DNA from: Zygnema cylindricum
Taxonomy: Eukaryota; Streptophyta; Zygnematophyceae; Zygnematales; Zygnemataceae
Assembly: GCA_037447655.1 (NCBI GenBank)
Contig: JBBHKE010000013.1
Location: 1 to 62,000 of the forward strand
DNA: 62,000 nucleotides
Direction of reading: 5' to 3'
The position numbers and the translations under genes were made by a program. Of this stretch, positions 12,101 through 23,780 are shown piece after piece. The first letter of the stretch is position 1; every line of letters begins with the position of its first letter. The notes below the pieces were generated by a model. That model was not told the origin of the DNA and did no database searches. It saw nothing but the letters and a program-made list of their open reading frames with translations.

Positions 12101-14917
12101 AATTGATGACAGTTTTACTAGGTCATGGGAAACACGCACTAACACAGCTTTTTGACAATCAACATGCGTTCTTTGAATCTGTCACAACTCTCAAGAAACA
12201 AGTGTTTTTGACAGTTGCCCTTCATTATTTGAATATGTTCTTCTTGTTATCTCAACATGTCGTAGTTGCTTGTCTCCATTTTTTTTCGGTTGCTGATTAT
12301 GATTTTTACTGCAAACACAGCTGTCAAATGGTCTGATAAATGTTTTTGGTCTCATCTTTTTTCCATTGGTTGCAGCCTCTTCATCAGCCATGTGGCAAAC
12401 CGAGTCGGGCACTTTGGCAGCACATTCGGTTTAATCACTTTTTGGCAAAAGGTGGTCTTCCAATGTATTCAAGAGGTGGGTACATTTACCGTTTGCTTTT
12501 AATCACACTATTAAAGGAGCTGGAAATTTAATCACAAGTTGCTCCCTGTTTCAGTGAACTACATTTTGTTCTTAATAAAATCTCAAGTAATTTCTCATGA
12601 AAACTTGTTTTGGATAGTGAGGACAAAACTGTTACCGTGTTTTCCTTTGAAAGTGGAAGCCATCATGTGCCTTGGTACTGTTATGCTCAGTACTTCTTCA
12701 AAGTTTTCAAGTGAGGCATCATGTTGTTTTGATGGTTTCATGAGCCTCATTTGGTCTTTTCTGAATTTAACTGTATGTTTACATTCGGTTTTGACTACAC
12801 TGCCTATGGTTATTAGAGTTAATAACACTAGTTCGTCATCTAGGCCACTAGGGTCACTAGGCCGAAAATCATAAAGTAGTGTTAGCAACAGTATTTAAGG
12901 GTGTGGATTAAAATCTGCCACATTTTTGCACTGAATTAGTACTTGAAATTCTAATTTCACATTAACACCAATAAATCCTTAACGCTAATAACCATCGGCA
13001 GAGTAGTGTTGTGTATTGGAAAATTTACTTTGATGATATTATTGAGTATCGAACAGCAAGGGGGGCTGCCGATATTTCTATGTAATGTATAGTACTAGTA
13101 ATATACTGTTCAGTACACCGCGAATCGTAATTAGCGTTATGTACGCTAATTCCGTCGCCCCAAATTTTGACTCTATCACCCTAAATAGAGTACATAATTC
13201 TAAATTATTCTTTACATTATTTAAGGTACTTTTTGAATCAGCGTTAACAACTCTAATATAGTGCCGTTTTAATTAGTGTGGCGTACAATCGGTGTCTGAC
13301 CGTGCAAAATTGTTCTTTGTTAACTAAAAAAGTACAAAAAATGATTTAATACAGGCCGTAATCATGTAACTGCGTTTTCACAAACCGTATAGTGCAAACG
13401 TCATAATGACGTGAAACTTTACGTTTTGTCAGATTCTGTACGTGTACCTAATTTACAGTAAAGATATCAGCGCGGATAAGTAGTATGGAAAGAAACCCAA
13501 ATTAGAATTATTCATTTTTGAAAAAAAATGATTACACAAATTCGAGTTAATAACTCTAATTTTTTTTTTCATTTGTTTACTCTAATTATTTCTTTACTCT
13601 AATTACGATTCGCGGTGTAGTGCATGTAAATGAAAACCAATGAAACCCTAAAAAACCGTTTAAAGTAAAGGGTCAATTGTCGCGATATTTATTTTCAGTA
13701 TATTGGACCAATATATCGGTGAAATATCGATTATCGGTAAGTATAAAAAAACACATATTGATTATCGATAAGAGGCTACAGGTAAACAATACTAGTTTTG
13801 ACATATCAATGAGCACAAACCCTCCCTATTACTCCTAGGCAACCATTTTTTTTTTTTTTATGTCTGCAATTCTAGCAGAAGAGGGTAAATATTTTTGTGT
13901 TATTTTTCTTTACATTTCCAAGCTTGTGCGACTAGATCATGTTGCTGCTAATACAAAGCAAAAAGAAGGTCACATGCCCTTCCGCCCAGTTTTTGCTTTT
14001 CACATATCCATCTTTCTATTTACCGTGATGCAGTGCCTTTTTCAGCAGTTCCTTTTGTTCGATTGTCTTATTTTAACCCATGTAGTCCGGTTTTCTTAAT
14101 CTAGTTGGAGACTGGAATCACTCCACTCATTTTCCACGATTTTGTGCCTGTGTTCTGAAACTTGCATGGAAATCTAATCCTAAAAACATTTGTAAGTTGT
14201 TTTTTAAGTGTGGTTGTCAGTCTTTGAAGGAAACTGTGATTGTCGGGTTATTAATAACCTGAGCATCAAGGCTGCAAGCTGATAGTTGACTAACAGTCAA
14301 GATATGTGTGGTTCCATCATCTCATGTTTATATCTAAGTCAAATCTCCATTTCATGTTGTCAATCTTTGCTCACCATAACATGTTTATATGAATCTTGTT
14401 GTTTGCCTACTAAGCTCTTTTCATTCCCTTCATGGTTGCAGATTGGCTGCCCAGAACTGTTTCTCCAGGGGGGCAGCCTCTAACAAATGCGGATGATTGG
14501 GTAGTACTTTTGGGTATGAAGAAGGAGAAGGCCCCTCTTGTGGACACTCTCAACTTGGAGAAACACTTGGAGGAGATGTTTCCCAAGGGCAGAGTACAGG
14601 TTTATTTCGAGGGAGCATTGCCTATGCCTAGAAGAAAGGAGCTTTTAAACAGAGCCAGGCTTCTGGTCGCAGTTCATGAGAATGTTTTGGCCGACATGGT
14701 TTACATGCCTCCCGGTGGATCTATTTTGGAAATACGTCCAAAGGATGACCCGGATGCGACATTCCACCGACTGGCAGAAGTATGTGGGTTGGAATATCAT
14801 CTTATGTTCTGTAATGGGCACAAATCGGATCCAAAACGGCCGTCAAATTTGAAAGTAAGAGACCCCAAGCCCATCATCAAGGCACTCAGGGATATCGCAG
14901 ACAAAATAAACGGCTGA
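9140..14917 (+). CDS. GT61 (DUF563) family glycosyltransferase, 4 exons
   Basis: The exons are 9140-9829, 10250-10654, 12376-12475 and 14442-14917. All introns are GT-AG, the reading frame is maintained (phases 0, 0, 1), and the product is about 556 aa. Residues 25-43 form a single hydrophobic anchor after a basic N-terminus, so it is a type II membrane protein, probably Golgi. A Cys-rich stem follows at about 165-215. The catalytic part carries the GT61 signature near the C-terminus, an LLVAVHENVLADMVYMPPGG stretch followed by EIRP. Known GT61 enzymes move xylose, arabinose or GlcNAc onto glycans or wall polymers; the donor here cannot be told. The usual His-Gly-Ala-Gly core reads His-Glu-Asn-Val (477-480). 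Intron 3 carries nested transposons. The stop is TGA. Confidence 0.85.
12798..13003. mobile_element. Small TA-target TIR element at the hAT terminus
   Basis: The left end CACTGCCTATGGTTATTAG and the right end CTAATAACCATCGGCAGAG are near-perfect inverted repeats, with TA on both sides (12796-12797 and 13004-13005). It is 206 bp. It used the first two bases of the hAT terminus (TAGTG) as its TA target. Confidence 0.75.
13116..13617. mobile_element. TA-target TIR element (CACCGCGAATCG family), intact ends
   Basis: The left end CACCGCGAATCGTAATTAG is matched by CTAATTACGATTCGCGGTG at the right, a perfect 19-bp inverted repeat flanked by TA (13114-13115 and 13618-13619). At 502 bp it is the best-preserved member of this family in the window. 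It is non-coding and lies in intron 3 inside the hAT element. Confidence 0.85.
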
Positions 14918-16040
14918 TTTTGTTCAAACTATAAGAGATTCGTCAACGGGTTCTTTTAATGGATGGTTAGCATGACCGATAATTTACCCGTCTTTCGTTC
15001 TTTATGACACTCCAAGGTATTTGTTCTCGCACACTGAAATCTTTCAGTCGGTTGTGATCTCGTGGATCTTACGGTTCCTTCTCATGGTTGTCTTCAGTTA
15101 CCCGCCGGTTGGTTAGTGATACAATGGTTAGCGGTACAAAGGTTGACTTAGTTCTGCTATGATTAAGCACATCCGAGACGCTTTGCTTGCCGCTCCAAAT
15201 TTGAAAGTAACCCGTAGTTTCTGTGCTGTAACCTTTTTGCTTGAGAGCTGTAGGGACTGAAGGTTTAACTTATATTTGCAGCCTTGTAACTGTAAAGTAG
15301 TGAGAGTTCGCAAGGGCCAAAAATCGCAGAAAGTTAGGACTCCAACGGACATCAGTTTGTGTTTGCAAATTGCATCTACAGCCTGTTGTTGTGTTTCAGA
15401 AAATCATTATCCATTTCACTTCATTTAGTTGCTTGTAACCTTGAGCCCTGGTGTAAACTTCTATGTTGGCATTGATGTCTGTAGATATGGCGTGACAGGA
15501 GGCATTACGGCTCTATGAACGCAATCTTGATGTCTGGCAAGACATTTTTCTCACAGGCTAGTCATTTTTGATGTGCTGTTTTACTGCATACTTTTGACCA
15601 CTTATCTTGCATGCATTTCAAATTGACCCAGGATTGCATATATTGCTTCTGCATTTGCTCCAATGGACTTCGCTGAACTTTGTGTTTCTTTATTTGGCCA
15701 TATATTTGAAACTGTAATTTGTGTAGGCTCCCGTTTTTTACACTTGGTCCTGCCATTTCTACTCGTTTTTCATGAAAAAGATACAGTAAAGTAAAGTTCC
15801 TACAAACTTGCGCAGAGTGTTTCTGGAAAAGGCAATGCAGCATTGACAAGGTTCTTTGAGGCTTTGGGAAATGCAATGATGAGCCTAAAATCTGAAGCAG
15901 GAAGTTTTTGGAAGTAACATGAAGGCAGGTAGACTGACAGTATCAAGTGATTTGTCGGCAAAAAAGGTTTTGAACGTTAGTTAACTGGCGGGATTTTGGA
16001 AAAACAACTGATGTCATGTCTTCTGACAAGGTTATTGCTA
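14918..16040. other. 3' UTR and downstream intergenic region
   Basis: Follows the GT61 stop codon. The first few hundred bases probably include the 3' UTR, but no clear polyadenylation signal could be assigned. No other gene or repeat boundary was seen. Confidence 0.4.
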
Positions 16041-16233
16041 CACTGTGAATCGCTTCAGGGTTTATAACACACTATCTGCATCTAAAACTAAAATAATATT
16101 AACATCACTTTCTCTTTTTTAAACGCTAGTTCTTAGAGCATTTCAATACCAGTCACACATTCGCTACTGAATTAGAATTAGGACACCCATATTAAACCCA
16201 CACTTTGAATGTCATTTTTAGATATTCACTGTG
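16041..16233. mobile_element. Short TA-target TIR element
   Basis: The ends CACTGTGAATCGC and an imperfect inverted copy (GATATTCACTGTG) are bordered by TA (16039-16040 and 16234-16235). At 193 bp with short degenerate repeats, it is probably an old or internally deleted relative of the CACCGCGAATCG family. Confidence 0.45.
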
Positions 16234-17433
16234 TAATCCTCACACAAAGTGGTTAAAGGCAATGCTTACCCGAGGCACTACTTAAGATTCACCGTAATTC
16301 GGCAAATGTTTAAGCTGATGAATCTGATGGAAAACTATGAGTTTCCTGAATTATGATGATATGAATTGGATAACTATGCACAATGCAGCGGCCTGTCCAG
16401 ATGTACCTGTTCGAGAAGAGTTGTCAACTGTCTGTTGACACCCCTGAAAAGTCAGTTAGTTTAGAAGAAAGGTAAAAAAATCTTCAGAAGAGCAATTACC
16501 AGCAAGAGGCGAAAGAAATGATTTTAGAGCTTTTTCAAAAAACTGAATTGAATGTTGATTGTAGATACCACGAATTATCTCAAGGACAACAGTTTTCTGG
16601 TGTCCAATCTTGTATTGTGACAACCTTTCGAATTCCACCTACCAAAATAAACTGTTTTCCTTAGAAGTCCCTCTTTCCACTAATACGACCTTCTCGACTA
16701 CACAATAAGCATGAACAAATTAGCACTAGTCAACAGTTGGCCTAACTAGCCTCCACAAAATAAATAGAATGCATGTTAATAATGGTGGGGGTGGCTATTG
16801 GCGCCTACTTGCTAGAGTGCCCGCACGTGACGATGCTAACCGGAAGGAGTGTGATTATGTGCGTCGTGATTTTATGGATGACGAATGGTGCCTGGAACTT
16901 GTTTGGGCGCTGCTTTGGATGACTTCCTTAGAACTGGTTGTCGACGACCTTCCTAACAATGCCAACCTAGGAGCCCCGTCCTCCCTATCCTCTCGTCTTT
17001 GTATTTGGGTCCTTAAAATGTGTGCAAAATTTCATTCTTCTTCGGTCTGGTGTTCCGCTAATGGATTGCCTGCGTGTTTTAGATCTCCCACAATGTGTTG
17101 CGCTAGTTTTGGGGATTTATGGGACTGCTTTCAGGTAGTTCTTGGTAGATAAGGGGCCGACTTATAAGGGGTTTTTGAAAGGGTGTTGTCTGTTTGGATG
17201 CTTCATGATGCTGTTGGTTTAATGTTTGTTGTTATTTTTAGTGAACTTGTTAGGCTGCCCTTTTATGCTTGTTCGTTTCCCTCTCGTTATTTTTCTTTTT
17301 GCGTTCTGTTTTTTTGTTTCTTCTTGGTTGTTGATTGCCTAAGTTCGTTTTTTCTCATATTGTTACCATTGCGCGCTCTTACTATAGCTCTATCGCAATA
17401 TGACATGAAAAGAGTCTTTATTGCAAAAATGGC
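16234..17433. other. Intergenic; open frame at 16769-17152 not recognised
   Basis: A 127-aa frame (16769-17152) and a 113-aa frame (17183-17524) occur close together on the plus strand. Neither shows a domain I know. The second is hydrophobic with low-complexity Phe and Leu, as expected from T-rich DNA. The hairpin at 17434 suggests they may lie in the body of a decayed non-LTR element. No function is proposed. Confidence 0.35.
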
Positions 17434-17530
17434 GATGGTAAAACCATTTGTGTACAAAAGGGGTAAAACTGAAAAAAAAACATTTGGAGACTACAAGAGT
17501 CACAAGAAAGTTAGCTACGCCTAAAAAATG
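17434..17530 (+). repeat. Second copy of hairpin plus A-rich tail
   Basis: The hairpin core GATGGTAAAACCAT is followed by TACAAAAGGGGT and an A-rich stretch, paralleling 2007-2110. It may mark the 3' end of a LINE-like element covering part of the sequence to its left. Confidence 0.35.
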
Positions 17531-17753
17531 AAACGAAACAGAACATTAATAAGAAAGACCTCGAACCAAAACATAAATACTAGAGTTAGACCGCCTACAA
17601 AAAAGAAAAAACACGAAAAGACGCACATGCTTTCACAACCATTTCAATAGGCATCTCGGCCGGCGCAAGGGTGCAATTTTCATGAAAAAATCGGAAGTAC
17701 GATTTTTACGCCTACAGGTATCGGCGATGCGGTCCGTTTGTTCGGGCGCACTA

Positions 17754-18240
17754 CACTGCGAATCGTAATTAGAGTTATGTCCGCTAATTCCGTCACCCCA
17801 AATTTTGACTCTATCACCATAGATCTAAATTATTCTTTACATTATTTAAGGTACTTTTTAAATGAGCGTTAATAACTCTAATACATTGCCGTTTTAAATA
17901 GTGTGGTGTACGGTCGGTGTCTGACCGTGCAAAATTGTACTTTATTAAGTAAAAAAGTACAAATAATGATTTAATGCTGGATGTTATCATGTAACTGCGT
18001 TTTAACAAACAGCGTAGTGCAAACGTCACAATAACGTGAAACTGTACGTTTTGTCAGATTCAGTACGTGTACTTAATTTACAATAGATATATTCAGCGCC
18101 CAAATTTACGCTCAAATTAGAGTTATTGATAAATTAGAGTATTTTTTTTTTTGAAAAGGGTTGATTACACAAAATAGAGTCTAACTCTAAATATTTTTTT
18201 CCGTTTTTTACTCTAATTGTTTCTTTACTCTAACTTCGTC
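17754..18240. mobile_element. Right-truncated copy of the CACCGCGAATCG TIR family
   Basis: The left end CACTGCGAATCGTAATTAG follows TA at 17752-17753. The interior closely follows the 13116-13617 element up to its TTTCTTTACTCTAA segment near 18230. There the expected right repeat is replaced by TTCGTCACCCCAAATTT, which resembles the element's own left interior, so the right end was lost or rearranged. Confidence 0.65.
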
Positions 18241-18465
18241 ACCCCAAATTTACTTTGTACGAAATAAACTTTGTACACTAATAAAACGAACCGGCGTAAA
18301 AATATCAATTGAAACTAAATGAAAAAAATGCGCGTCGTCACGGGCGACGAAATCGAGCAACACTATCTACGAATCAACATTCTTACATTGGCAGCGAAAT
18401 TTTGTTTCATGCGTTTTTAATATTTCCGTACAAGACTTACAGTACTTCAGTTTAAAGAGGTTTCG

Positions 18466-18571
18466 TTTCAGTTTGCCTCTAAATTCAATGTAACGCTTAG
18501 ACGACTAAATTTCAGTTTGCGTCTAAATTCAATGTAACGCTTAGACGACTAAATTTCAATTTTGCGGCTAA
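18466..18571. repeat. 44-bp tandem repeat, about 2.4 copies
   Basis: Two nearly identical 44-bp units (18466-18509 and 18510-18553) are followed by a partial third. Each unit ends CTTAGACGACTAAA. Confidence 0.9.
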
Positions 18572-19080
18572 GGGTACGTCCCCATGTATTAAAGTATATA
18601 CTTTTCTCTGTCTTTTTGCCCTAAAATTCAGGGAACTTTGACAAAAACTTTAGCCGAACGAGAAAGTCATTTTTACCAAAGTAAAGTAAACGTCAATTCA
18701 TACTTTGGATGTACGGCGTGTTTGTCGTCATGTGAACGCATTTTGGCGTTTTCCCCTTTTTGACCCCCGGGCAAGAGAATCCAGCCCAAAAAAAAACTTC
18801 ATCCAAAATCACCTCGAGGGGGTGATTTTAGTTCAAGTACCGCCCAAACAGCGAATGAAAAATGACCCACGCACGCGCCACAAGAGTGTGAAAATTTTAG
18901 GACGAAGGAGAGTCCTCGCTATTTTTCTCCGTGCCCGTCACGCGCATGTACGGAAAAAAATCTGCAGGGGTCTCGGACCTCCACTTTCATTAATGGGGTC
19001 CTTTGCAAAATTTTGCGCCGTCATCGCCTCTCCCCTCTCCCTCTCACACCATCGCTTTTATCTCACACTTTTTAGAATGA
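18572..19080. mobile_element. Truncated copy of the GGGTACGTCCCC TIR element
   Basis: Begins GGGTACGTCCCCATGTA after TAA and is homologous, in inverse orientation, to the right half of the element at 3944-4895. The shared sequence includes a CGTCATGTGAACGCATTTTG segment and a CTGCAGGGGTC segment. It stops where the next TIR element begins. No second terminus was found. Confidence 0.6.
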
Positions 19081-19754
19081 GGGTGGACTTCCATTAGGCG
19101 TCCCAGTAATTGTACGGAATATTTTACTGAAGGGCGTGCCTTCCATTAGGTCGCGTCTGTAAACCTGCGTGGCTCATTCTGGTTGGTAACACGTAGGTTA
19201 ATATTCGATGCTTGAAATCTTGAAAGAATCTTCGAATGCAATGTCAGAACGCAATATCTGTACGAACGAAGGTAATATCTGTACCAGCGGAGATAATATC
19301 TGTACTAGCGGAAGTAATTAATGACTCGTACAGAGGGCATTAAATGTACTTCCCAAAATTTCAAAACGCAACGACAAAAAGGCGGCGGCAAACTTTGATG
19401 GTGGGAGCGTGACGGGATAATTTCGGCGGATTCGCAGCCAACCTGGCGGAGGTGTACGCACATACGCGCGCGCTCATCCTGGATTCTTTTTACCTTTTCC
19501 ACGCGGCCTATTTTTACACGTTCTGTATTCGAGAACTGTCCTCACTCTGCACGATCATAGAAAACTGTAGGGTTGGTGACGTGGCGTCACGGATAAAAAG
19601 TGCAATTGAATCCGACGGTCTTAATTTACGCCTATAACCTTGGACAATTTTCTGTAATGTTGTTTTCGTTGAAAAAAAAAAAATGTACGAACCTGTACGA
19701 AACGGTACGGCCGTCGGTAAAAAACCCCACTTTTTCGCTAATGGAAGTCCACCC
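19081..19754. mobile_element. TIR element with GGGTGGACTTCCATTA ends
   Basis: The left end GGGTGGACTTCCATTAGGCG and right end CGCTAATGGAAGTCCACCC form an inverted repeat with one indel. The flanks are TGA and TAA, a possible degenerate 3-bp duplication. It sits at the point where the preceding GGGTACG element loses similarity to its 4-kb relative, so it probably inserted there. It is non-coding. Confidence 0.55.
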
Positions 19755-19861
19755 TAATAGTATTATTATAATATCCATAAAAATCAAAGGAGATTAAAAT
19801 TAATAGAAGGAAACAAAATGTTGGCCCACCTTGCCGATACGCTATTTCTCCCCTAAAAATA

Positions 19862-20394
19862 CACCGTGAATCGCTTATAGTGTTAAGAAAATATTAGTGT
19901 AAAGAAACAATTAGTGTTAATAGTTCTATTTTGGGTTGAAGGGCCTAACGCCAACAAAACATTAACGTTAATTTATCCATCTAACACTAATTTAGATACG
20001 CATTCCCCATAGTGAAGCCGCTATAGCCTGTCTTCACATTATCGACGTTTGAACATGTGAGAACAGGTTCAGGCAATTTGCCCCCGCCTTTATGACTAAC
20101 AATCAAATTGGAGGGCGCTTTTTTGTGTCGACGCACTCACTCTAGGGTGTCGACACCTTTATTTTATACTCTTTTTATACAGATGTACGAAATAACATGC
20201 AAATTTAGTACAAACTAACAAATTTCATAAACTACACTATTTAAAAACTGTCCAAATTAGTGTCATTAACACAAATTAAGCTGTATCACTATTAACGTAA
20301 AAAAAAAAAATATTATTAATTCTATTTAAGTTTCAAGGGTCAAAATTTGGGGGCACAAATATTATGTTATTAACACTATACGCGATTCACGGTG
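19862..20394. mobile_element. TA-target TIR element, CACCGTGAATCGC variant
   Basis: The left end CACCGTGAATCGCTTATAG and the right end CTATACGCGATTCACGGTG are imperfect inverted repeats about 530 bp apart. The left flank is TA (19860-19861) and the right flank is TG, a mutated duplication. The interior is rich in ATTAGTGTTA motifs. Confidence 0.7.
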
Positions 20395-21779
20395 TGCGAC
20401 ACATCGCTAATCGTAGTTAGTGTTAATAACACTAATTTTGTCGTGGTTTTTCTTGGCCCAAAATCACAAATTAATGTTGTAGAAATTAAAACACAATTAA
20501 TGCTCATATGGAAAAAAATCACTTAGTTTTAACCGTTTTATATTTTGTTCATCGAAATTAGTTTTATCTTCGACAAGCTCGTTTTCATATATATCGTCTA
20601 AGTGACATCTCTTTTTTACAACATTACGTGCACTTCACATGTAAATTAACTTCCTATCCAAGTTAGCCGTCGCAAGTGGGGGAACATAACAAATAAAAAA
20701 AGCATAAAATATCGAAAAGAAACCAAAATTATTGCTAAACTTTAATATAGTTTACATGTTTCCTATGATTTACACACACCCACATGTGGGTATCACATCA
20801 AATGCTATCAAAGTAGTACACTTGCACTTGATATAGTATTAATGCCGGTTCAACGTACACGATATGATGTGTCGCTTTCGACACCTATTGTGGGTCAACA
20901 ATAAGAAAAAAACAACCAATGGTTAGGGGTTCATTAATTCCCACCAGGTAAAAAAAGATTCATTTGCACCAAGTTACTGAAATGTTAAATAAATACCCTA
21001 AAATATGTAAGGGTTGCCCAACAAAGCCTCAACACATTTCGTTTGACACTTCCCAATCATCCACATATAAAAGTTTCTTCTTGTCATAGCTAGAAATTAA
21101 CACAAAAATCGTGAGGCCATAATGCAAAAACTCATTCTTATACAATGCATTTGTAAACCATGCTTCAAAAAACAAAGTTATGAAACTAAACAAATGTTTG
21201 CAGTATGGCATTTTTGTGTGCGCGTTAATATAAAGATGCCCTCAAAATAAAATGATAAAAACCTCTTTTAAAAACAATCATCAAGGTAAAATAATACAAA
21301 CCTCTCCAACAAAAATCATAACATTTGGTTCTTTGAGACGTTAGAAGGTTGCGAGTGCGCTTGATAACCAAAAGGTGAAATCTTAGGTTAAAAATGCTTA
21401 ATCGACAAAATCTCCAACATGTTTTGTTGTGTGATATGAATCTCATAGTAGCCCTTTGCAAATCCAAGATACTACGAGTCTCGTGATATTCGGAAGCAAA
21501 GTTAGTGAGCCATCAATTCGACAAAATAGTGAAATTACTTTCCAACATTTTGTTTAGTGCTCGGTATTCCACACACGTTGGGTAAAATCAATTTTTTTTT
21601 ACAATGCGGAGAGCTGTGTTGGAAAGACTCCTTGTAAGATCTACCAAACCATTATTAAATATAGACAAGGAACTTTTACGAATTGCAAGCGTCAATATTT
21701 CATATGTTTCTTAATGTACGGCTGAGGCTGTAGTATTTGGCAAATACACAAAATCCGCAACAATGCTTCAAGTGATAAA
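20395..21779. other. AT-rich intergenic sequence
   Basis: Starts with a partial relative of the same TIR family (a GCTAATCGTAGTTAGTGTTA segment near 20409) lacking a visible right end. The rest is AT-rich with short uninformative frames. No gene is supported. Confidence 0.4.
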
Positions 21780-21839
21780 TGCATAGGTACTCAGAATAGA
21801 CAGCTTACCCGAAGCCTCTAGGATAACGTCAACCTCTAC

Positions 21840-22520
21840 AAAAGTTTAATTTGGGAGATGGTACTAGCTTTTTCATCATGTCTGCTACTATTTCACTGTA
21901 TGGCGTGTACTCTAAGCTTATGATTTTATCCTCTACCTTTTATTTAACAAAACTAAGTCTAATATCCATGTGTTTGGCTTTAAAGTGGTGTTTGGGATTA
22001 ACAACACTGGGAATGGCTGCTTGATTATCACAAAATATTTTTTTGCACACCACTCTTAAGATTACCAAGCTCACCAAGCAAAGACTTCACACACATCAAT
22101 TCTTTTACAACAGAGCAAGAGGCCATGTACTCAGCCTCTATGGTAGACTGAGCAATAACCTTTTGCTGTTTGCTGCTCCAACAGGAAGCCCCATCACCCA
22201 CATACAGTACATATTCAAAAGTACACCTCCTCATAGGAGCATCCCCATAAATGGCATCACTCCAAGTGGTGATGTCAGTGTTGTCCCCACCCAAATGAAA
22301 CCATAGATCCCTAGTCCCTACCAAATATCTTAGAACTCTTTTATGTGCCTCCCAATCCCGTTTAGGAGCATTTAAACTTCTACTCAGTACTCCTATTGGT
22401 GTAACTAAATCTGGCCTGGTATGGTTGATAAAGTAGATTAAACTTCCCACTGCCTGCCTGTATGGAATAGTCTGTATGGACTTCTTCTCTTCACATCTTA
22501 ACTCATCATTTAAGATTACA
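21840..22520 (-). pseudogene. copia-4 RNase H region
   Basis: Encodes a copia RNase H with the TWSDA and STIEAEYMA signatures. The frame beginning at 22450 stops at 22028 in the segment where copia-2 continues through its DNQAAIAIA motif. Homology to the copia-2 C-terminal PSPKLNF segment resumes near 21860. The host-type function would be removal of RNA from the RNA-DNA hybrid during reverse transcription. Broken. Confidence 0.8.
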
Positions 22521-23260
22521 ACTTGTTTCTTTCACACTCCCCTCACTTCTCTTCTTTAGCTCCATGGGAGTTGTACAACTATTAGCCTTATCCATTTGGA
22601 ATCTTTCCAGCATATTCCTAATGGCCTCTTTCTGAGTTAATATGATTATCTTCCTATCTCTTCTCTGTCTACCTGAATTCTCAAAATATACGTTGCCTCT
22701 CCCATATCCTTCATCTCAAATCTACCCTTTAGATCTGTTTTGAGTTAGTTAATGTTGTCCATGGATTTACTTAATACCAACAAGTCATCAACATAAATTG
22801 TAATAAAAATGAATCCTTCCTCATCTCTAAACACGTAAATTGAATGATTTGAGATGATCCTTATATATCCCAGACTGGTGAGAAACTCATCGAGTTTCTT
22901 GTTCCACTGTCGAGGCTCTTGTTTTAGGCCATAATGAGATTTGATCAGCCAGAATACCTTGCCCTCTTCTCCGTGTTCCACAAAGCCTTTTTGTTGCCGC
23001 ATGAAAACCTCCTCTTCTAGCTCTCAATGGAGGAAGGTTGTTTTTATGTCCATCTGGTGCACCTCAATGTCTTTTGCTGCAGCCAAACTGATAAGTATTC
23101 GGACAGAGGGAGACCTGGCGACCGGGGCAAAGGTCTCCTCGTAGTCTATTCCCTCTTTCTATGTAAATCTTTTTATTTCTAATCTGGCCTTATAGTGCTC
23201 AATGGTTCAGTTTTAACTTGAATACCCTTTTGCATCATATCGGCTTTTGGTCAGGTGGAC
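22521..23260 (-). pseudogene. copia-4 reverse transcriptase remnant
   Basis: Contains the copia RT sequence with an intact YVDDLLVLSKS active-site motif (within 22745-23002) and the SHYGLKQEPRQWNKKLDEF segment. Several frameshifts separate the parts. The RT start (the VDCPPDQKPIGCKWVFK-type block) runs up to about 23280. Confidence 0.8.
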
Positions 23261-23780
23261 AGTCCACCAATTCCCAAGTATCGGCCGCCATGATTGAGGA
23301 CATTTCCTTGTTGATGGTTGTTTTCGATCTGTTTCTCTCTGTAGAATTCATCGCCTCTTTGTAAGTGTGTGTTTCATCCGGATAAGATAACCTAGTTACC
23401 TTGTCATTTAGTTGTTTTTCTTGCAGCTTTTTGTTGTTTCTCTTTCCTCCCTCAAAGTTTGCCGCCGGTATAGATGGCTCTCTTGGGTTTCGTCTAACTG
23501 TTTTAACTTCTCCCCTCTCTATTGGTTCCGATTCCATTTCCACCACGTCTTCCGCTTCTAATGTCTCTTGAGGTGTCAATGTTTGCTATTTTTCTATCTG
23601 GTTTGTACCTGCAAGATCATTATTTTTCTCAGGAACGTGGATAATTGGGGAGATCAAAGTCATCAGAATTTTCTGACCCAAACCTGATTTTGACTGACTT
23701 TGTATACTTAGGGAAATATGGACTTCCCTTCATCCATCACCACTAGATGTTTTACTAGAATTACATCTTCTCTCTTAAGA

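Larger units (their letters stand above)
12796..13794. mobile_element. hAT-type element in intron 3, carrying two insertions
   Basis: The element begins TA (12796-12797), is interrupted at once by a small TIR element, resumes with GTGTTGTGTATTGG at 13006, and ends AACAATACTA at 13794. A perfect 8-bp duplication, GTTTTGAC, flanks the whole (12788-12795 and 13795-13802), which fits hAT. Without its two insertions it is about 287 bp, with CGATAT-like internal motifs and no transposase. Confidence 0.8.

Noticed and set aside
16769-17152. 127-aa plus-strand frame as a host gene
   Set aside because: No recognisable domain, no splice context and no paralog in the window; it is next to a possible LINE tail.
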